Source: Halobacteriovoraceae bacterium
Lineage (GTDB): Bacteria > Bdellovibrionota > Bacteriovoracia > Bacteriovoracales > Bacteriovoracaceae
Length of the DNA: 56,747 nt
Reading direction: 5' to 3'
Assembly: GCA_018646195.1 (NCBI GenBank)
Contig: JABGVH010000003.1
Location: forward strand, 1-56,747
A program made the position numbers and the translations under genes. The stretch's first letter is position 1; each line of letters starts with the position of its first letter. The notes beneath the pieces were generated by a model, which had not been told where the DNA came from, did no database searches, and worked only from the letters and a program-made list of their open reading frames with translations. Of this stretch, positions 24,472 to 32,682 are shown in pieces.

Positions 24472-25974
24472 ATGCAGAATACTTTAGAGGAAAACTCGGG
24501 AATTTTATTAATTAAGTCGAAATTCTTCTTAGTTCGCCTGGTTTCCTATTTTTCATTCCTACTAATTCCCATCTTACTTCCTAAGTCTTTGGAATTAGAC
24601 CAAATTACCCTCATTGCTATGATGGCGTTGTATATCCTCTTCATGGTCAGCCAATGGTTCTTATTGGGAAAGGAAATTGATCACCGCCTAAAGATCTATT
24701 TCAGGGTGAACTCCTCGATCGACCGGGTAGTTTACCGGCTTTTTATGGGAATGACTTTTTTCATAGTCTATTTCAACCTCTTGGCCTTCCTACCTTCAAA
24801 ATGGATTTATAATTCCTTCTGGATCACCTGGGTGGTGCTGGGACTTTTCTATTCTTGGCCGACCCGCGGAAAAATTATCAAAGAATCAGTGACCACTAAC
24901 TTTGGCGAGTTTCGTTATTTGGATCGCTTTGAAAAGACCTTGGTTGGGCTGGTTTTACTGCTATTTATTTTTTCGATTCCCGATCTGCCATCACTTACCA
25001 ATCAAGATGCTCTCAAATTATTTTTTGATCCACTTGAAAAATTTAGCAATCAATTTTGGAACTTTTTAACGGTTAATTATTACCCCTTTAAAAAATATCC
25101 ACGGCTTTTTAAATTGGCCTGGTCAATGCATTTTTATGTGGTTGGATTGGGATTTTTTCTTTTAACTCTCTACGCATTATTACGATTTTTTGTCTCTAGA
25201 AGACTGTCGCTTTTAGGTGTCTTTGCCCTGCTCTCATCTTGGTCTTTTTCAAAAATACTGGCCAGTAATTATGGTGACGCCATCACTACAACTTACTCGT
25301 TAATTTGGGTTTGGTCCCTGCTATGGGTGGTAAAAAGTTCAACTTACCGAGCGGGATTATTTTTAGGTTTAATCAATTATTGGGGCGCCGTAATTAACCA
25401 AACCTACTCCCTTTTAATTTTTGTTCAACTTGGCTTGCTCTATGGTTTTTTATTAAAAGACAAGACCATTTGGTTTAGGAAGCAGCTGATTAAATATTCA
25501 CTTTGGGGCCTTGGATTAACCTTAATCGTCTTGATTACCCATCTCGATTCATTTGAGAACTTGCAGAATTTAAATATCCATTTCATTGGCAATATTTCTC
25601 AGATACTGGATCGAAAAGCCTTCTTTTCGCTATCAATATTTGGCCTAGGAATTTTAATTTGGAAATCTATTTACCCAGAAAAGCCCCTTAGTAAAAACTT
25701 TAAATTTGATATGGAAAGAGTAAGGGATCTAGGGCTGAGTCTTTTGATTCTACTACTTTTTTCCACCGTATTTGACTCCTACCTGGTCAAATCCTTTGCC
25801 TTGATGTGGCCTATAACAGTCTTGAGTTTAGTTCCCATAGAGCTTCTATTTCAAACCATCAGTCGCCTGCGTTCCAGCCGCAACATGATCTACTTAATCT
25901 ATATTCTGATTTGCCTGCTAGATTCCCACTTTGAAGGGCGAGTGAAGATATTTATTCGACTATTTGACTCTTGA
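24472..25974 (+). CDS. Polytopic inner-membrane protein, unknown function
   Basis: This 500-residue protein has roughly ten or more hydrophobic helices (for example YFSFLLIPILLP, LVGLVLLLFIFSIPDL, LSLLILLLFSTVF). Short loops contain aromatic and Arg/Lys residues. There is no signal peptidase site and no conserved transporter motif that I can recognise. The pattern of long helices and periplasmic loops recalls membrane glycosyltransferases of the GT39/GT83 type, but the acidic catalytic motif near the first helix is not visible, so I do not make that call. The gene is isolated, with divergent fliD on one side. Confidence 0.75.
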   Translation: MQNTLEENSGILLIKSKFFLVRLVSYFSFLLIPILLPKSLELDQITLIAMMALYILFMVSQWFLLGKEIDHRLKIYFRVNSSIDRVVYRLFMGMTFFIVYFNLLAFLPSKWIYNSFWITWVVLGLFYSWPTRGKIIKESVTTNFGEFRYLDRFEKTLVGLVLLLFIFSIPDLPSLTNQDALKLFFDPLEKFSNQFWNFLTVNYYPFKKYPRLFKLAWSMHFYVVGLGFFLLTLYALLRFFVSRRLSLLGVFALLSSWSFSKILASNYGDAITTTYSLIWVWSLLWVVKSSTYRAGLFLGLINYWGAVINQTYSLLIFVQLGLLYGFLLKDKTIWFRKQLIKYSLWGLGLTLIVLITHLDSFENLQNLNIHFIGNISQILDRKAFFSLSIFGLGILIWKSIYPEKPLSKNFKFDMERVRDLGLSLLILLLFSTVFDSYLVKSFALMWPITVLSLVPIELLFQTISRLRSSRNMIYLIYILICLLDSHFEGRVKIFIRLFDS

Positions 25975-26033
25975 ATAGCAATCCGTGCTACACTTTAATT
26001 GATTAGAGTTAAGAGCATCGGAAAGGAGTCCTT

Positions 26034-26258
26034 CTGTTTAGTTCTGGATTAACAAGTAACCTCTATAATCAATTCATTGATTCGCTTCAACTTAATAGAT
26101 CTGAGTTTAAAAATCCGCCCCATGTTTATGTGGACGTGGAGACTGGTTCAGTTAAGCTTTTAACGAATCTGGTAGCCATCAGTGGTGCAGCACATGAAAT
26201 TATGGCGCTCTCCGTTGACGATGGTGGTCAAGTAGAAGTTTTGTCGACAGAAGACTGA
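26034..26258 (+). CDS. Small protein, 74 aa, initiating at CTG
   Basis: I read this frame directly. It is open from TAA near 26015 to TGA 26256-26258 and has no ATG, GTG or TTG in its first 30 codons. AAAGGAG (26022-26028) lies exactly 5 nt before CTG 26034, which is therefore the likely start. The product is soluble and protein-like, containing PPHVYVDVETGSVKLLTNL and HEIMALSVDDGGQVEVL. A TTGACT...TACACT pair with a 19-bp gap (around 25970-26000) may be the promoter. No family is recognised. The proper Shine-Dalgarno spacing makes a real gene likely. Confidence 0.7.
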   Translation: MFSSGLTSNLYNQFIDSLQLNRSEFKNPPHVYVDVETGSVKLLTNLVAISGAAHEIMALSVDDGGQVEVLSTED

Positions 26259-26308
26259 GCTGTTTTGGGCCACTAAAGCGATCTAGTAATTGGTGATAAA
26301 ATGGCCCC

Positions 26309-26329
26309 AGGGCTTGTCAGAAGCCCTTT
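26309..26329 (+). terminator. Hairpin terminator after the CTG gene
   Basis: AGGGCTT (26309-26315), loop GTCAG, AAGCCCT (26321-26327) with a short TT run after it. The stem is perfect but the T-tract is weak. It lies 51 bp after the stop of the CTG-initiated gene. Confidence 0.55.
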
Positions 26330-26337
26330 CACTAAAT

Positions 26338-26509
26338 TGTGAATAACTAAATTTTAAATGTTAATAAGCTTCTTTTTAAACACCCCTATTCCTTAGCTCG
26401 CAGTGTAAAAAATCCGTATCTATATGAAATTATGGCGATATCAATTTTATCGGTTTTTATCCCCTCGAGAGCTGAGAAATGTGAATAACTCCCCCCTTTT
26501 TGTGGATAA
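26338..26509 (-). other. Three DnaA-box-like sites
   Basis: TGTGAATAA at 26338-26346 and 26480-26488 and TGTGGATAA at 26501-26509. Read on the minus strand they are TTATTCACA, TTATTCACA and TTATCCACA, all matching the DnaA box TTATNCACA in the same orientation. The last two are 21 bp apart, about two helical turns. They lie in the gene-free stretch 26259-26676, which is AT-rich between the boxes and holds only these sites, the weak terminator and the palindrome. No dnaA, gyrB or rnpA gene is near. Confidence 0.5.
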
Positions 26510-26542
26510 AGATCCCTAAAATCTGACAATTGAATCAAAACT

Positions 26543-26562
26543 ACCAAATATTAATATTTGGT
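26543..26562. promoter_or_regulatory. Perfect 20-bp palindrome, probable operator
   Basis: ACCAAATATTAATATTTGGT is an exact 20-bp palindrome, AT-rich with CC/GG ends, about 115 bp before the sigma-54-type activator gene. It is the form expected for a dimeric regulator's binding site. Its position 34 bp after the last DnaA-like box links it to that cluster. Confidence 0.6.
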
Positions 26563-26676
26563 CTGCCACACTGCCAAAAGCTAACCGGCCTGCAAAAACG
26601 GAATATACCCGAGCAAAATGATTTATTTTTCACTCCGAAATGATCTCCATGTTACCTGACTAGACGGAGGTAATTT

Positions 26677-27627
26677 ATGGAAAATGATCTGACCCTTTTT
26701 GCAAAAAGTAATTCTTCACTGCTGATCACCGGTAAGAATGGAATTGGTAAATCTCAACTGGCCAAACAAATCCATCAACTTTCCCCTAGGAGAAGCCGCC
26801 CTTTTGTAACCGCCCATTTGGCCAGCCTGACTCAAAGCCTATTTGAAAGTGAACTATTCGGTCACGCAAAGGGCTCCTTCACAGGGGCCATCTCGGCAAA
26901 AGAGGGCTATCTCGATCGCGTCCAAGGGGGAACTCTCTTTCTCGATGAGGTAGCCGAAATTTCGATTGAGCTGCAAAAAAAACTGCTCTTACTGTTAGAG
27001 GAAAGGATCTATTTTGCCGTCGGCTCACCGGCCGCAAAAAACTTTAAGGGCAAGGTGGTGGCCGCCACAAATAAGAACCTCCTGGACCTGGTTAAAGAGG
27101 GAAAATTTCGAGAGGATCTCTTTTACCGACTTAGAGTTTTTCAATTGGATTTAAAGCCGCTGGTAGAGTCTCCTGTGAAGCTGCTCTTTCACATCAACCA
27201 ATACTTCGAACTCTTCAAGACGCAGGAGCAGCGGCTAGACTTGAGCCTCTCAAATGGCGCTATGAAACGCCTTAAGTCTTATGGCTGGCCTGGGAATATC
27301 CGGGAAGTTAAAAACTGTATGGAGTATATTGTCACCACCTGTCCAGGTAACTTGGTAGAGTTAAAAAACCTTCCGACTTGGATCGAAGAGGTGCCAGGAA
27401 GCGCCCCAACCGCTGGCCAATATCACGATGCGTTAAATCGTTTTGAATGCCTCTTCCTTTCTCAAGCATTAGAAAGAAACCGAGGTAAGATTAATCAGAC
27501 CTGTTCTCAGGTGGGTATTAGTAAATCCACTCTTCTTGCAAAGGTTAAGAAATATGGTATCAATGTGCTGCAAATGAAGTCGGACAGTTTTAAAAAGAGC
27601 ATTACTGATTATGGTATTCAAAGTTAA
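26677..27627 (+). CDS. Sigma-54-type AAA+ transcriptional activator without sensor domain
   Basis: This 316-residue protein is an AAA+ domain followed by a Fis-type helix-turn-helix. Walker A is GKNGIGKS (19-26). The sigma-54-contacting GAFTGA loop is present as GSFTGA (66-71), and Walker B as GGTLFLDEVAEI. FREDLFYRL and GWPGNIREVKN are also conserved. The C-terminal HTH is RGKINQTCSQVGISKSTLL. There is no receiver, PAS or GAF domain ahead of the AAA domain, so activity must be set by expression or by a partner protein. CGGAGG lies 6 nt before the ATG. It overlaps rlmE by 17 bp. Confidence 0.92.
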   Translation: MENDLTLFAKSNSSLLITGKNGIGKSQLAKQIHQLSPRRSRPFVTAHLASLTQSLFESELFGHAKGSFTGAISAKEGYLDRVQGGTLFLDEVAEISIELQKKLLLLLEERIYFAVGSPAAKNFKGKVVAATNKNLLDLVKEGKFREDLFYRLRVFQLDLKPLVESPVKLLFHINQYFELFKTQEQRLDLSLSNGAMKRLKSYGWPGNIREVKNCMEYIVTTCPGNLVELKNLPTWIEEVPGSAPTAGQYHDALNRFECLFLSQALERNRGKINQTCSQVGISKSTLLAKVKKYGINVLQMKSDSFKKSITDYGIQS

Positions 27628-28204
27628 AGATCATTATTTTAAGAAGGCCAAGAAGGACAATTACTTGGCCAGAAGCATTTATAAGCTGGAAGAAATTGAT
27701 GACAAGTACAAAATTATTGCCGAGGGAGATTCGGTTGTGGATTTTGGCTATCACCCTGGTTCGTGGATTCAATACACTTCTAATAAGGTCGGAGAAGCCG
27801 GCAAAGTGGTTGGTTTAGACATCAAGCCGGTCAATAAAAAATTATTAAATATTAAAAACGTAAAACTCTTTGAGCAGGATATTTTTGACGTCTCTTCTCT
27901 AGCGCAAATTGAGCACCCGGAGCAATTTCAGGTAGTTCTTTCGGATATGGCACCTAATACCACAGGCATTAAGTCGGTAGATCAAGACCGTAGCCTCAAT
28001 TTAGTAGAGTCTGTATTTGAATTGTTAGACCAATTTTTAGAGCCAGGTGGCAATATGGTGATAAAAGTATTTGATAGCAACTCTGCTCAGCAGTACTTAA
28101 AGAGCAAGAAGAAAGTCTTTAAAGACTTCCATTTTCTTAAGCCAAAATCTACTCGTTCAGTTAGTAAAGAATTCTTTGTCATTGGAAGCGATTTTTTGGC
28201 ATAA
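27611..28204 (+). CDS. rlmE: RlmE/FtsJ-type rRNA 2'-O-methyltransferase
   Basis: This is an SAM-dependent enzyme that methylates the ribose of a 23S rRNA uridine (U2552 in E. coli) in the peptidyl-transferase centre. The K-D-K-E catalytic tetrad is seen in the N-terminal ARSIYKL region, in SDMAPNTTG, in VIKVF and in SKEFFVI. The SAM motif VDFGYHPGSW differs from the common DLGAAPGGW. The 197-residue length is normal. The start lies inside the end of the activator gene. Confidence 0.88.
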   Translation: MVFKVKDHYFKKAKKDNYLARSIYKLEEIDDKYKIIAEGDSVVDFGYHPGSWIQYTSNKVGEAGKVVGLDIKPVNKKLLNIKNVKLFEQDIFDVSSLAQIEHPEQFQVVLSDMAPNTTGIKSVDQDRSLNLVESVFELLDQFLEPGGNMVIKVFDSNSAQQYLKSKKKVFKDFHFLKPKSTRSVSKEFFVIGSDFLA

Positions 28205-28205
28205 T
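28176..28205 (+). promoter_or_regulatory. Promoter within the rlmE end for the transpeptidase gene
   Basis: TTGTCA (28176-28181), an 18-bp spacer, then CATAAT (28200-28205). ATG 28213 follows after 7 nt, so the transcript would be leaderless or nearly so. Confidence 0.55.
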
Positions 28206-28212
28206 AGAGGTT

Positions 28213-29499
28213 ATGCAAAAGTTTGCTAACAAAAAAATTTACCTACCTCTCTCAATAATCGCACTAGTGGTTTCTCTCTCAGCCTGGGGTTACCATTGGA
28301 ATCACGAGAACGAGCGTGAAATAGCGCGGGAATTTCAAGGCCAAGTATTAGACCAGCTAAAAGAAGGCATTCATCAATCCTTCAGTGCCAACTCTAATTT
28401 TCCCAAGAGTTTTGCTGTTGGCCAACAAAATATAGAAATCGATTACACCATCAATAAAAATCTCGATAAATTTGTTCATAAGATTTTGAGGCGCTTTAAA
28501 TCGGACTACTCATCAGTAGTTGTAATTGATAATAATAATGGCAATATTTTGGCAGCTGTTGGCTACAATGGACGTGAAAAGAAATTCTTAAAAAGCTTAC
28601 CATTTTCTAGTACCCACCCCTCTGCTAGCTTGGCAAAAATTGTCACCACTGCGGCTTTGGTTCAAAACTCGATAGTAGATTTGAACACTAGCTTTAACTA
28701 CAGAGGCAAGGCGACAACCCTATATAAGTATCAACTTAAAAGTAAAACCAATCGTTGGACTCGTTACCAATCTTTGTTGGATGCCTTTGCAAAGTCTAAT
28801 AATGTAATTTTCGGAAAGGCGGCGATAAAATACCTAACGGGAATCGGGCTTTATAAGATGGCCTATAAGCTGGGATTTAATAAGAATTTAATGAATGAAA
28901 TTAATTTAACACCCTCTCATTTTGGAATGCCTAAAGATCAATATAACCTAGCCGAAATTGCCAGTGGTTTTAATCGTGACACTTCGATGAGTCCGGTCCA
29001 TGCAGCTATCTTGGCCAGCACGGTGGCCAATAATGGCTTTTTAAAGCAACCCAAATTGGTAACTCGATTAGTGGAAGGCAAAACTCAAAAAACCCTCTGG
29101 TCTGCCTCCCCGGATCAAGAGCAGGTGCTAGATCGGCAAACGGCTAAGGCCTTGCAGCTAATGATGAGAGAAACAGTTAGTCGGGGCACTGCGAGAGGAA
29201 GTTTCAGAAGGCTTCCTCGGCGCATAAGAGAGAGCTTAATTATTGGAGGGAAGACCGGTAGCATTACTGGAGGAGTCCCCTATGGAAAACGCGATTGGTT
29301 CTCCATGTACGCAATGCCCAAAGACCAGCGCTTTGGCAAAGGGATTTCAATCAGTATAATGAACGTCAATGTGAAGAAATGGTACGTCAAAGCTGCCCGA
29401 GTAGGGCGCGAGATTATGGAATATTATTTCAAAAAAGAGATGCCTCTCCGTCGTAAAGATTATATGAAAGTGAGTGTCGTTAACCCACAAAGTGAATAA
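28213..29499 (+). CDS. Penicillin-binding protein transpeptidase
   Basis: This 428-residue inner-membrane enzyme acts in the periplasm to cross-link peptidoglycan. A membrane anchor spans residues ~9-27. The serine transpeptidase motifs are SLAK (S139 nucleophile, K142), SNN (195-197) and KTGS (about residue 344). The N-terminal part before the transpeptidase domain is only ~90 residues, so there is no glycosyltransferase domain. It is much smaller than class A or standard class B PBPs. This may make it a specialised enzyme. lepB follows after 5 bp. Confidence 0.9.
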   Translation: MQKFANKKIYLPLSIIALVVSLSAWGYHWNHENEREIAREFQGQVLDQLKEGIHQSFSANSNFPKSFAVGQQNIEIDYTINKNLDKFVHKILRRFKSDYSSVVVIDNNNGNILAAVGYNGREKKFLKSLPFSSTHPSASLAKIVTTAALVQNSIVDLNTSFNYRGKATTLYKYQLKSKTNRWTRYQSLLDAFAKSNNVIFGKAAIKYLTGIGLYKMAYKLGFNKNLMNEINLTPSHFGMPKDQYNLAEIASGFNRDTSMSPVHAAILASTVANNGFLKQPKLVTRLVEGKTQKTLWSASPDQEQVLDRQTAKALQLMMRETVSRGTARGSFRRLPRRIRESLIIGGKTGSITGGVPYGKRDWFSMYAMPKDQRFGKGISISIMNVNVKKWYVKAARVGREIMEYYFKKEMPLRRKDYMKVSVVNPQSE

Positions 29500-29504
29500 A
29501 ATAT

Positions 29505-30299
29505 ATGAATGATCAAGTAGTAGGCGACCCTCAGACTCCTGCACCAGAAGTAAAAGGTGAAGTAGTAGGGCCAACTAGAAAACAAAAAGCCATTAAAGAA
29601 ATAAAGTCGATCACATTAATCATATCGGTAGTGATGGTTTTTAGATCAGTTTTCTTCGAACCCTTTAGGATTCCTAGTGGTTCGATGATTCCCACGCTAA
29701 TGATCGGTGATTTTATTTTGGTCAATAAATTCGCTTACGGATTTAAGCTTCCATTTTCAGATTTTAGTTTAGGCAGTATAAATTGGAGTCCAATCTATAT
29801 TTTTAAAAGAGATGCCCCAAAACGTGGGGATGTAATCGTCTTTAAATATCCAAAAGACCCAGCAGTAAATTACATTAAACGTGTGGTTGGTTTACCGGGC
29901 GACAGTATTAAAATTAGCAATAAAGTTGTCTATATTAATAATAAGAAAATAGAGACAAAAGAAATACCTGGCAAAGAAATCATGTCAGATATGGATGATA
30001 AATTTCGCTCTTACAATTTAAAATTTTATGAGACTAAAACTGGTGAGCACACTCATGTGATTCAGCAAGACAGTGATAATTATTATAAAGTTGATTTTAA
30101 CGAAAGAATCATTCCTAAAGATAAATTCTTTGTGATGGGTGACAATCGTGACTTTTCTTATGATTCCCGCTTTTGGGGTTTTGTGCCTTCGGAAAACATA
30201 AAAGGCAGGGCCCTCTTTGTTTGGTTTTCCATGATACTTCCTTTTAGTGAGCACGCCTTTAAATTCCGTCCTTGGCGAATTGGAACCGGAATCAATTAA
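29505..30299 (+). CDS. lepB: Signal peptidase I
   Basis: This enzyme cleaves signal peptides of exported proteins at the outer face of the inner membrane. One membrane helix spans residues ~35-50. The catalytic Ser is S60 (PSGSM) and the Lys base is K125 (NYIKRVVG). The family boxes RGDVIVF, LPGD and VMGDNRDFSYDSRFWG are intact. The 264-residue length is typical. It converges with mutS2, with a 13-bp gap. Confidence 0.95.
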   Translation: MNDQVVGDPQTPAPEVKGEVVGPTRKQKAIKEIKSITLIISVVMVFRSVFFEPFRIPSGSMIPTLMIGDFILVNKFAYGFKLPFSDFSLGSINWSPIYIFKRDAPKRGDVIVFKYPKDPAVNYIKRVVGLPGDSIKISNKVVYINNKKIETKEIPGKEIMSDMDDKFRSYNLKFYETKTGEHTHVIQQDSDNYYKVDFNERIIPKDKFFVMGDNRDFSYDSRFWGFVPSENIKGRALFVWFSMILPFSEHAFKFRPWRIGTGIN

Positions 30300-30312
30300 A
30301 GTATAGTAAGAG

Positions 30313-32682
30313 TTATTTTTTTAAGGTGACTCGAGTGCAGCCACTATTTCCTTCTAGATATTCCCAAGATAAGTCAGGCAACTCCACTAGGTAGTCATGC
30401 AAAGAATTCCTTAAAATTCCATCGCCATGGCCATGAACGATATCCAAAAAAGGTTGATGACCATTTAAGATTTCGTAAAGTGGCTTTTCGATTCTCGCCA
30501 TGAATTCGTACTGGCGCATTCCTCGGCAATCAAGGGAAAGAATACCCTCAGCCTCTCTATCAAAATGGATTTTCACTGGCTTACTAGGCGCTTCGCGACT
30601 ATCTTTGGAATAGCGTAGGCTTTCGTAATGGCACCAGAGCTTTGCCCCTCTATCGAGGATTTGAACCTGCTGCTTGCGGGGATTAGTCTCAATTACTTTT
30701 ACCATTTTTTCGAGCAAGGTTGAGAAAAGTGTCATCTCTTTTTTAATTTCATCGAAGGGTATAATACTTAAGTGGTCATGACTTTTTTGCTGGCGTTTGG
30801 GATTGACCTCATCTCTAAGATCAATGAATTGTTTTTTGAGGCCATCACCTTCTCTGTGAAATTGTTTTACCGTTTGGACTTTTTGGCGCTTCACCTGCGA
30901 GAGAAGGTCTTCACATTTTTCGAATACTTTTTTAATTTTTGCGTCATAGATTTCTACCAATCTCTTTTTCTCTAGGAATGCCAGACCCTCTGTCGCCTTT
31001 TTCTGGTTTTGAAGCTGCATATTGAGCTGGCGGTTTTCATCGAGGAATTTATCTAATTCTGCTTTCTTAGTTGAGAGTTCTTGTAGTAATTTTTCATATA
31101 GTATTTGATTTTTATCAAGGAATTGCTCCGCAAGATTTTTAATCTCACCTCCCTCCTTGAAATCTTTGGCAATTGACTCGAAGATAGTCAGTGCCATACT
31201 ACTTCCCGGCTCACCTTCAACAATTTTATAAGTAGGGCCCTTAAGCTCCTCATCGTAGCCGACATGGCAGGAGAGAAAGTTAGGATTTTGGTGAAGGTAA
31301 GTTTTTAAAACTTGATGGTGAGTAGAAATAAAGAGTCTACTTGAATTTTTCTTATAAAAGGCATCGATGAATCCCAAGGCCAGTGCCGAGGCCTCTTCTG
31401 AAGAAGTGGAATTGAAAATTTCATCGATAAAAACTACCGAATCCGGATCAATTTGATTGAGAAGGGTTAAGTAATTTGTCGCCTCTGCCGCAAAACTACT
31501 CAATCCTGAGCCAATATCTTGATGATCATGGCTAAAGAAATAGATGTCTCGGCAATAGGGAATTTCGGCGGAAAGTGCCGGAACAAATAGACCGAGGTGA
31601 GGAAGAAGATGGCAGAGTGCTATAGATTTTAAATAGACTGTTTTGCCACCAGTATTGGGACCAGAGATTACTAAGCCTTTCTGGGCGTCAGAAAAACTTA
31701 AATTATTTGTAACTGGGTTTTCAATTAAAGGATGGAAAAGCCCTCTAATTTTTAAATGTCCAGACTTATTCATCTCGGGATAAACCAGCTCAAACTTCTG
31801 ACAAAACATTCCCTTGGCAACCAACTGATCTAATTCAAACAGCAACTCAACGAAATCTGAAAGTTGTTCCCCATGTGACCAAAGAACTGCAGAGTATTGC
31901 TGATAGAGTTTGAAAAGCTCGGCCTCTAATTGGGCCTTCAGAATCATTAGCTTATTTGAAATTGCTTTAATGGCGAAGGGTTCTATATAGAGAGTGTGGC
32001 CGGTACTGGAGCGAGAAACGATGGGTCCAAACTCTGAGCGATAAGAGTCAGAACGGATCGGTAGGCAGTAGCGATCGTAAATGATATCAAATTCTGAAAA
32101 CTGTAATGCGTCACGCAATTGATCCGAGTTCTTCAGTTCTCCAATTTGCTGTCTAATTGAAGACTCTAGCGTTTTAATTTCCAGAAAAATACCTCTTAGT
32201 GCCGGGTGTTTTTCATAATTAATCTCCCCGTTAGGAGAGACTAATTTGCGCCAGCCATTGCTGAATTTTTTATTGAGATGTTTGAGAGTGTCTTTTGAGA
32301 AGCGCTCCTGGTCTAGCTCTGAAAGATGGCCACTTAGGTTGTCGCAGCTTTCAATAACTTTACAGATAAGTTCCAATTGCTCAATTTCCAAAACTACGTT
32401 CTTACCTAGCTGGGAGAGGTCTAAAAGCCCCAGTTTTTCTGAATCGAGATAACCAAGAAGCGATTTGATCTGGTTAAAATTATTGGAATAATTTTTAAAA
32501 AGATGATCTAATTTATTGAGTTTACTGATTATGACATCAAAACTTTGGGCCCTTGGAGTGGCCATCATAACTTCTCTACTCTTATCAAAATGGCAATTGA
32601 CCGCAATTTGTGTCATGAATAACTGCCAATCTATAAGATCTAGAAATTGGAGATCATTTTGAGAAAAGAGATTTAGTTTCAT
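30313..32682 (-). CDS. mutS2: MutS2 (ribosome-collision ATPase)
   Basis: This 789-residue protein is homologous to MutS but without mismatch-recognition domain I. Core and lever regions occupy ~1-320. The ATPase has Walker A GPNTGGKT (341-348) followed by Walker B and D-loop motifs (SVVFIDEIFNSTSSEEA). A coiled coil spans ~510-610, and a C-terminal Smr domain carries LDCRGMR and IVHGHGDGILR. In Bacillus subtilis MutS2 detects collided ribosomes and splits them. Older reports concern recombination suppression. Its start codon ATG (32680-32682) overlaps the ATG of the divergent rqcH-like gene in a CATG. Confidence 0.95.
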   Translation of the reverse strand: MKLNLFSQNDLQFLDLIDWQLFMTQIAVNCHFDKSREVMMATPRAQSFDVIISKLNKLDHLFKNYSNNFNQIKSLLGYLDSEKLGLLDLSQLGKNVVLEIEQLELICKVIESCDNLSGHLSELDQERFSKDTLKHLNKKFSNGWRKLVSPNGEINYEKHPALRGIFLEIKTLESSIRQQIGELKNSDQLRDALQFSEFDIIYDRYCLPIRSDSYRSEFGPIVSRSSTGHTLYIEPFAIKAISNKLMILKAQLEAELFKLYQQYSAVLWSHGEQLSDFVELLFELDQLVAKGMFCQKFELVYPEMNKSGHLKIRGLFHPLIENPVTNNLSFSDAQKGLVISGPNTGGKTVYLKSIALCHLLPHLGLFVPALSAEIPYCRDIYFFSHDHQDIGSGLSSFAAEATNYLTLLNQIDPDSVVFIDEIFNSTSSEEASALALGFIDAFYKKNSSRLFISTHHQVLKTYLHQNPNFLSCHVGYDEELKGPTYKIVEGEPGSSMALTIFESIAKDFKEGGEIKNLAEQFLDKNQILYEKLLQELSTKKAELDKFLDENRQLNMQLQNQKKATEGLAFLEKKRLVEIYDAKIKKVFEKCEDLLSQVKRQKVQTVKQFHREGDGLKKQFIDLRDEVNPKRQQKSHDHLSIIPFDEIKKEMTLFSTLLEKMVKVIETNPRKQQVQILDRGAKLWCHYESLRYSKDSREAPSKPVKIHFDREAEGILSLDCRGMRQYEFMARIEKPLYEILNGHQPFLDIVHGHGDGILRNSLHDYLVELPDLSWEYLEGNSGCTRVTLKK

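Noticed and set aside
24472-25974. GT39/GT83-type membrane glycosyltransferase
   Set aside because: The helix pattern is suggestive, but the acidic active-site motif in the first periplasmic loop is not visible.
26555-26580. Sigma-54 -24/-12 promoter near the palindrome
   Set aside because: A GG and GC are separated by 11 bp, not the required 10, and the rest of the consensus is missing.
26259-26676. Full replication origin (oriC)
   Set aside because: DnaA-box-like sites are present, but no dnaA, dnaN, gyrB, rnpA or parAB gene is nearby and I could not compute GC skew; I keep only the site cluster as a finding.
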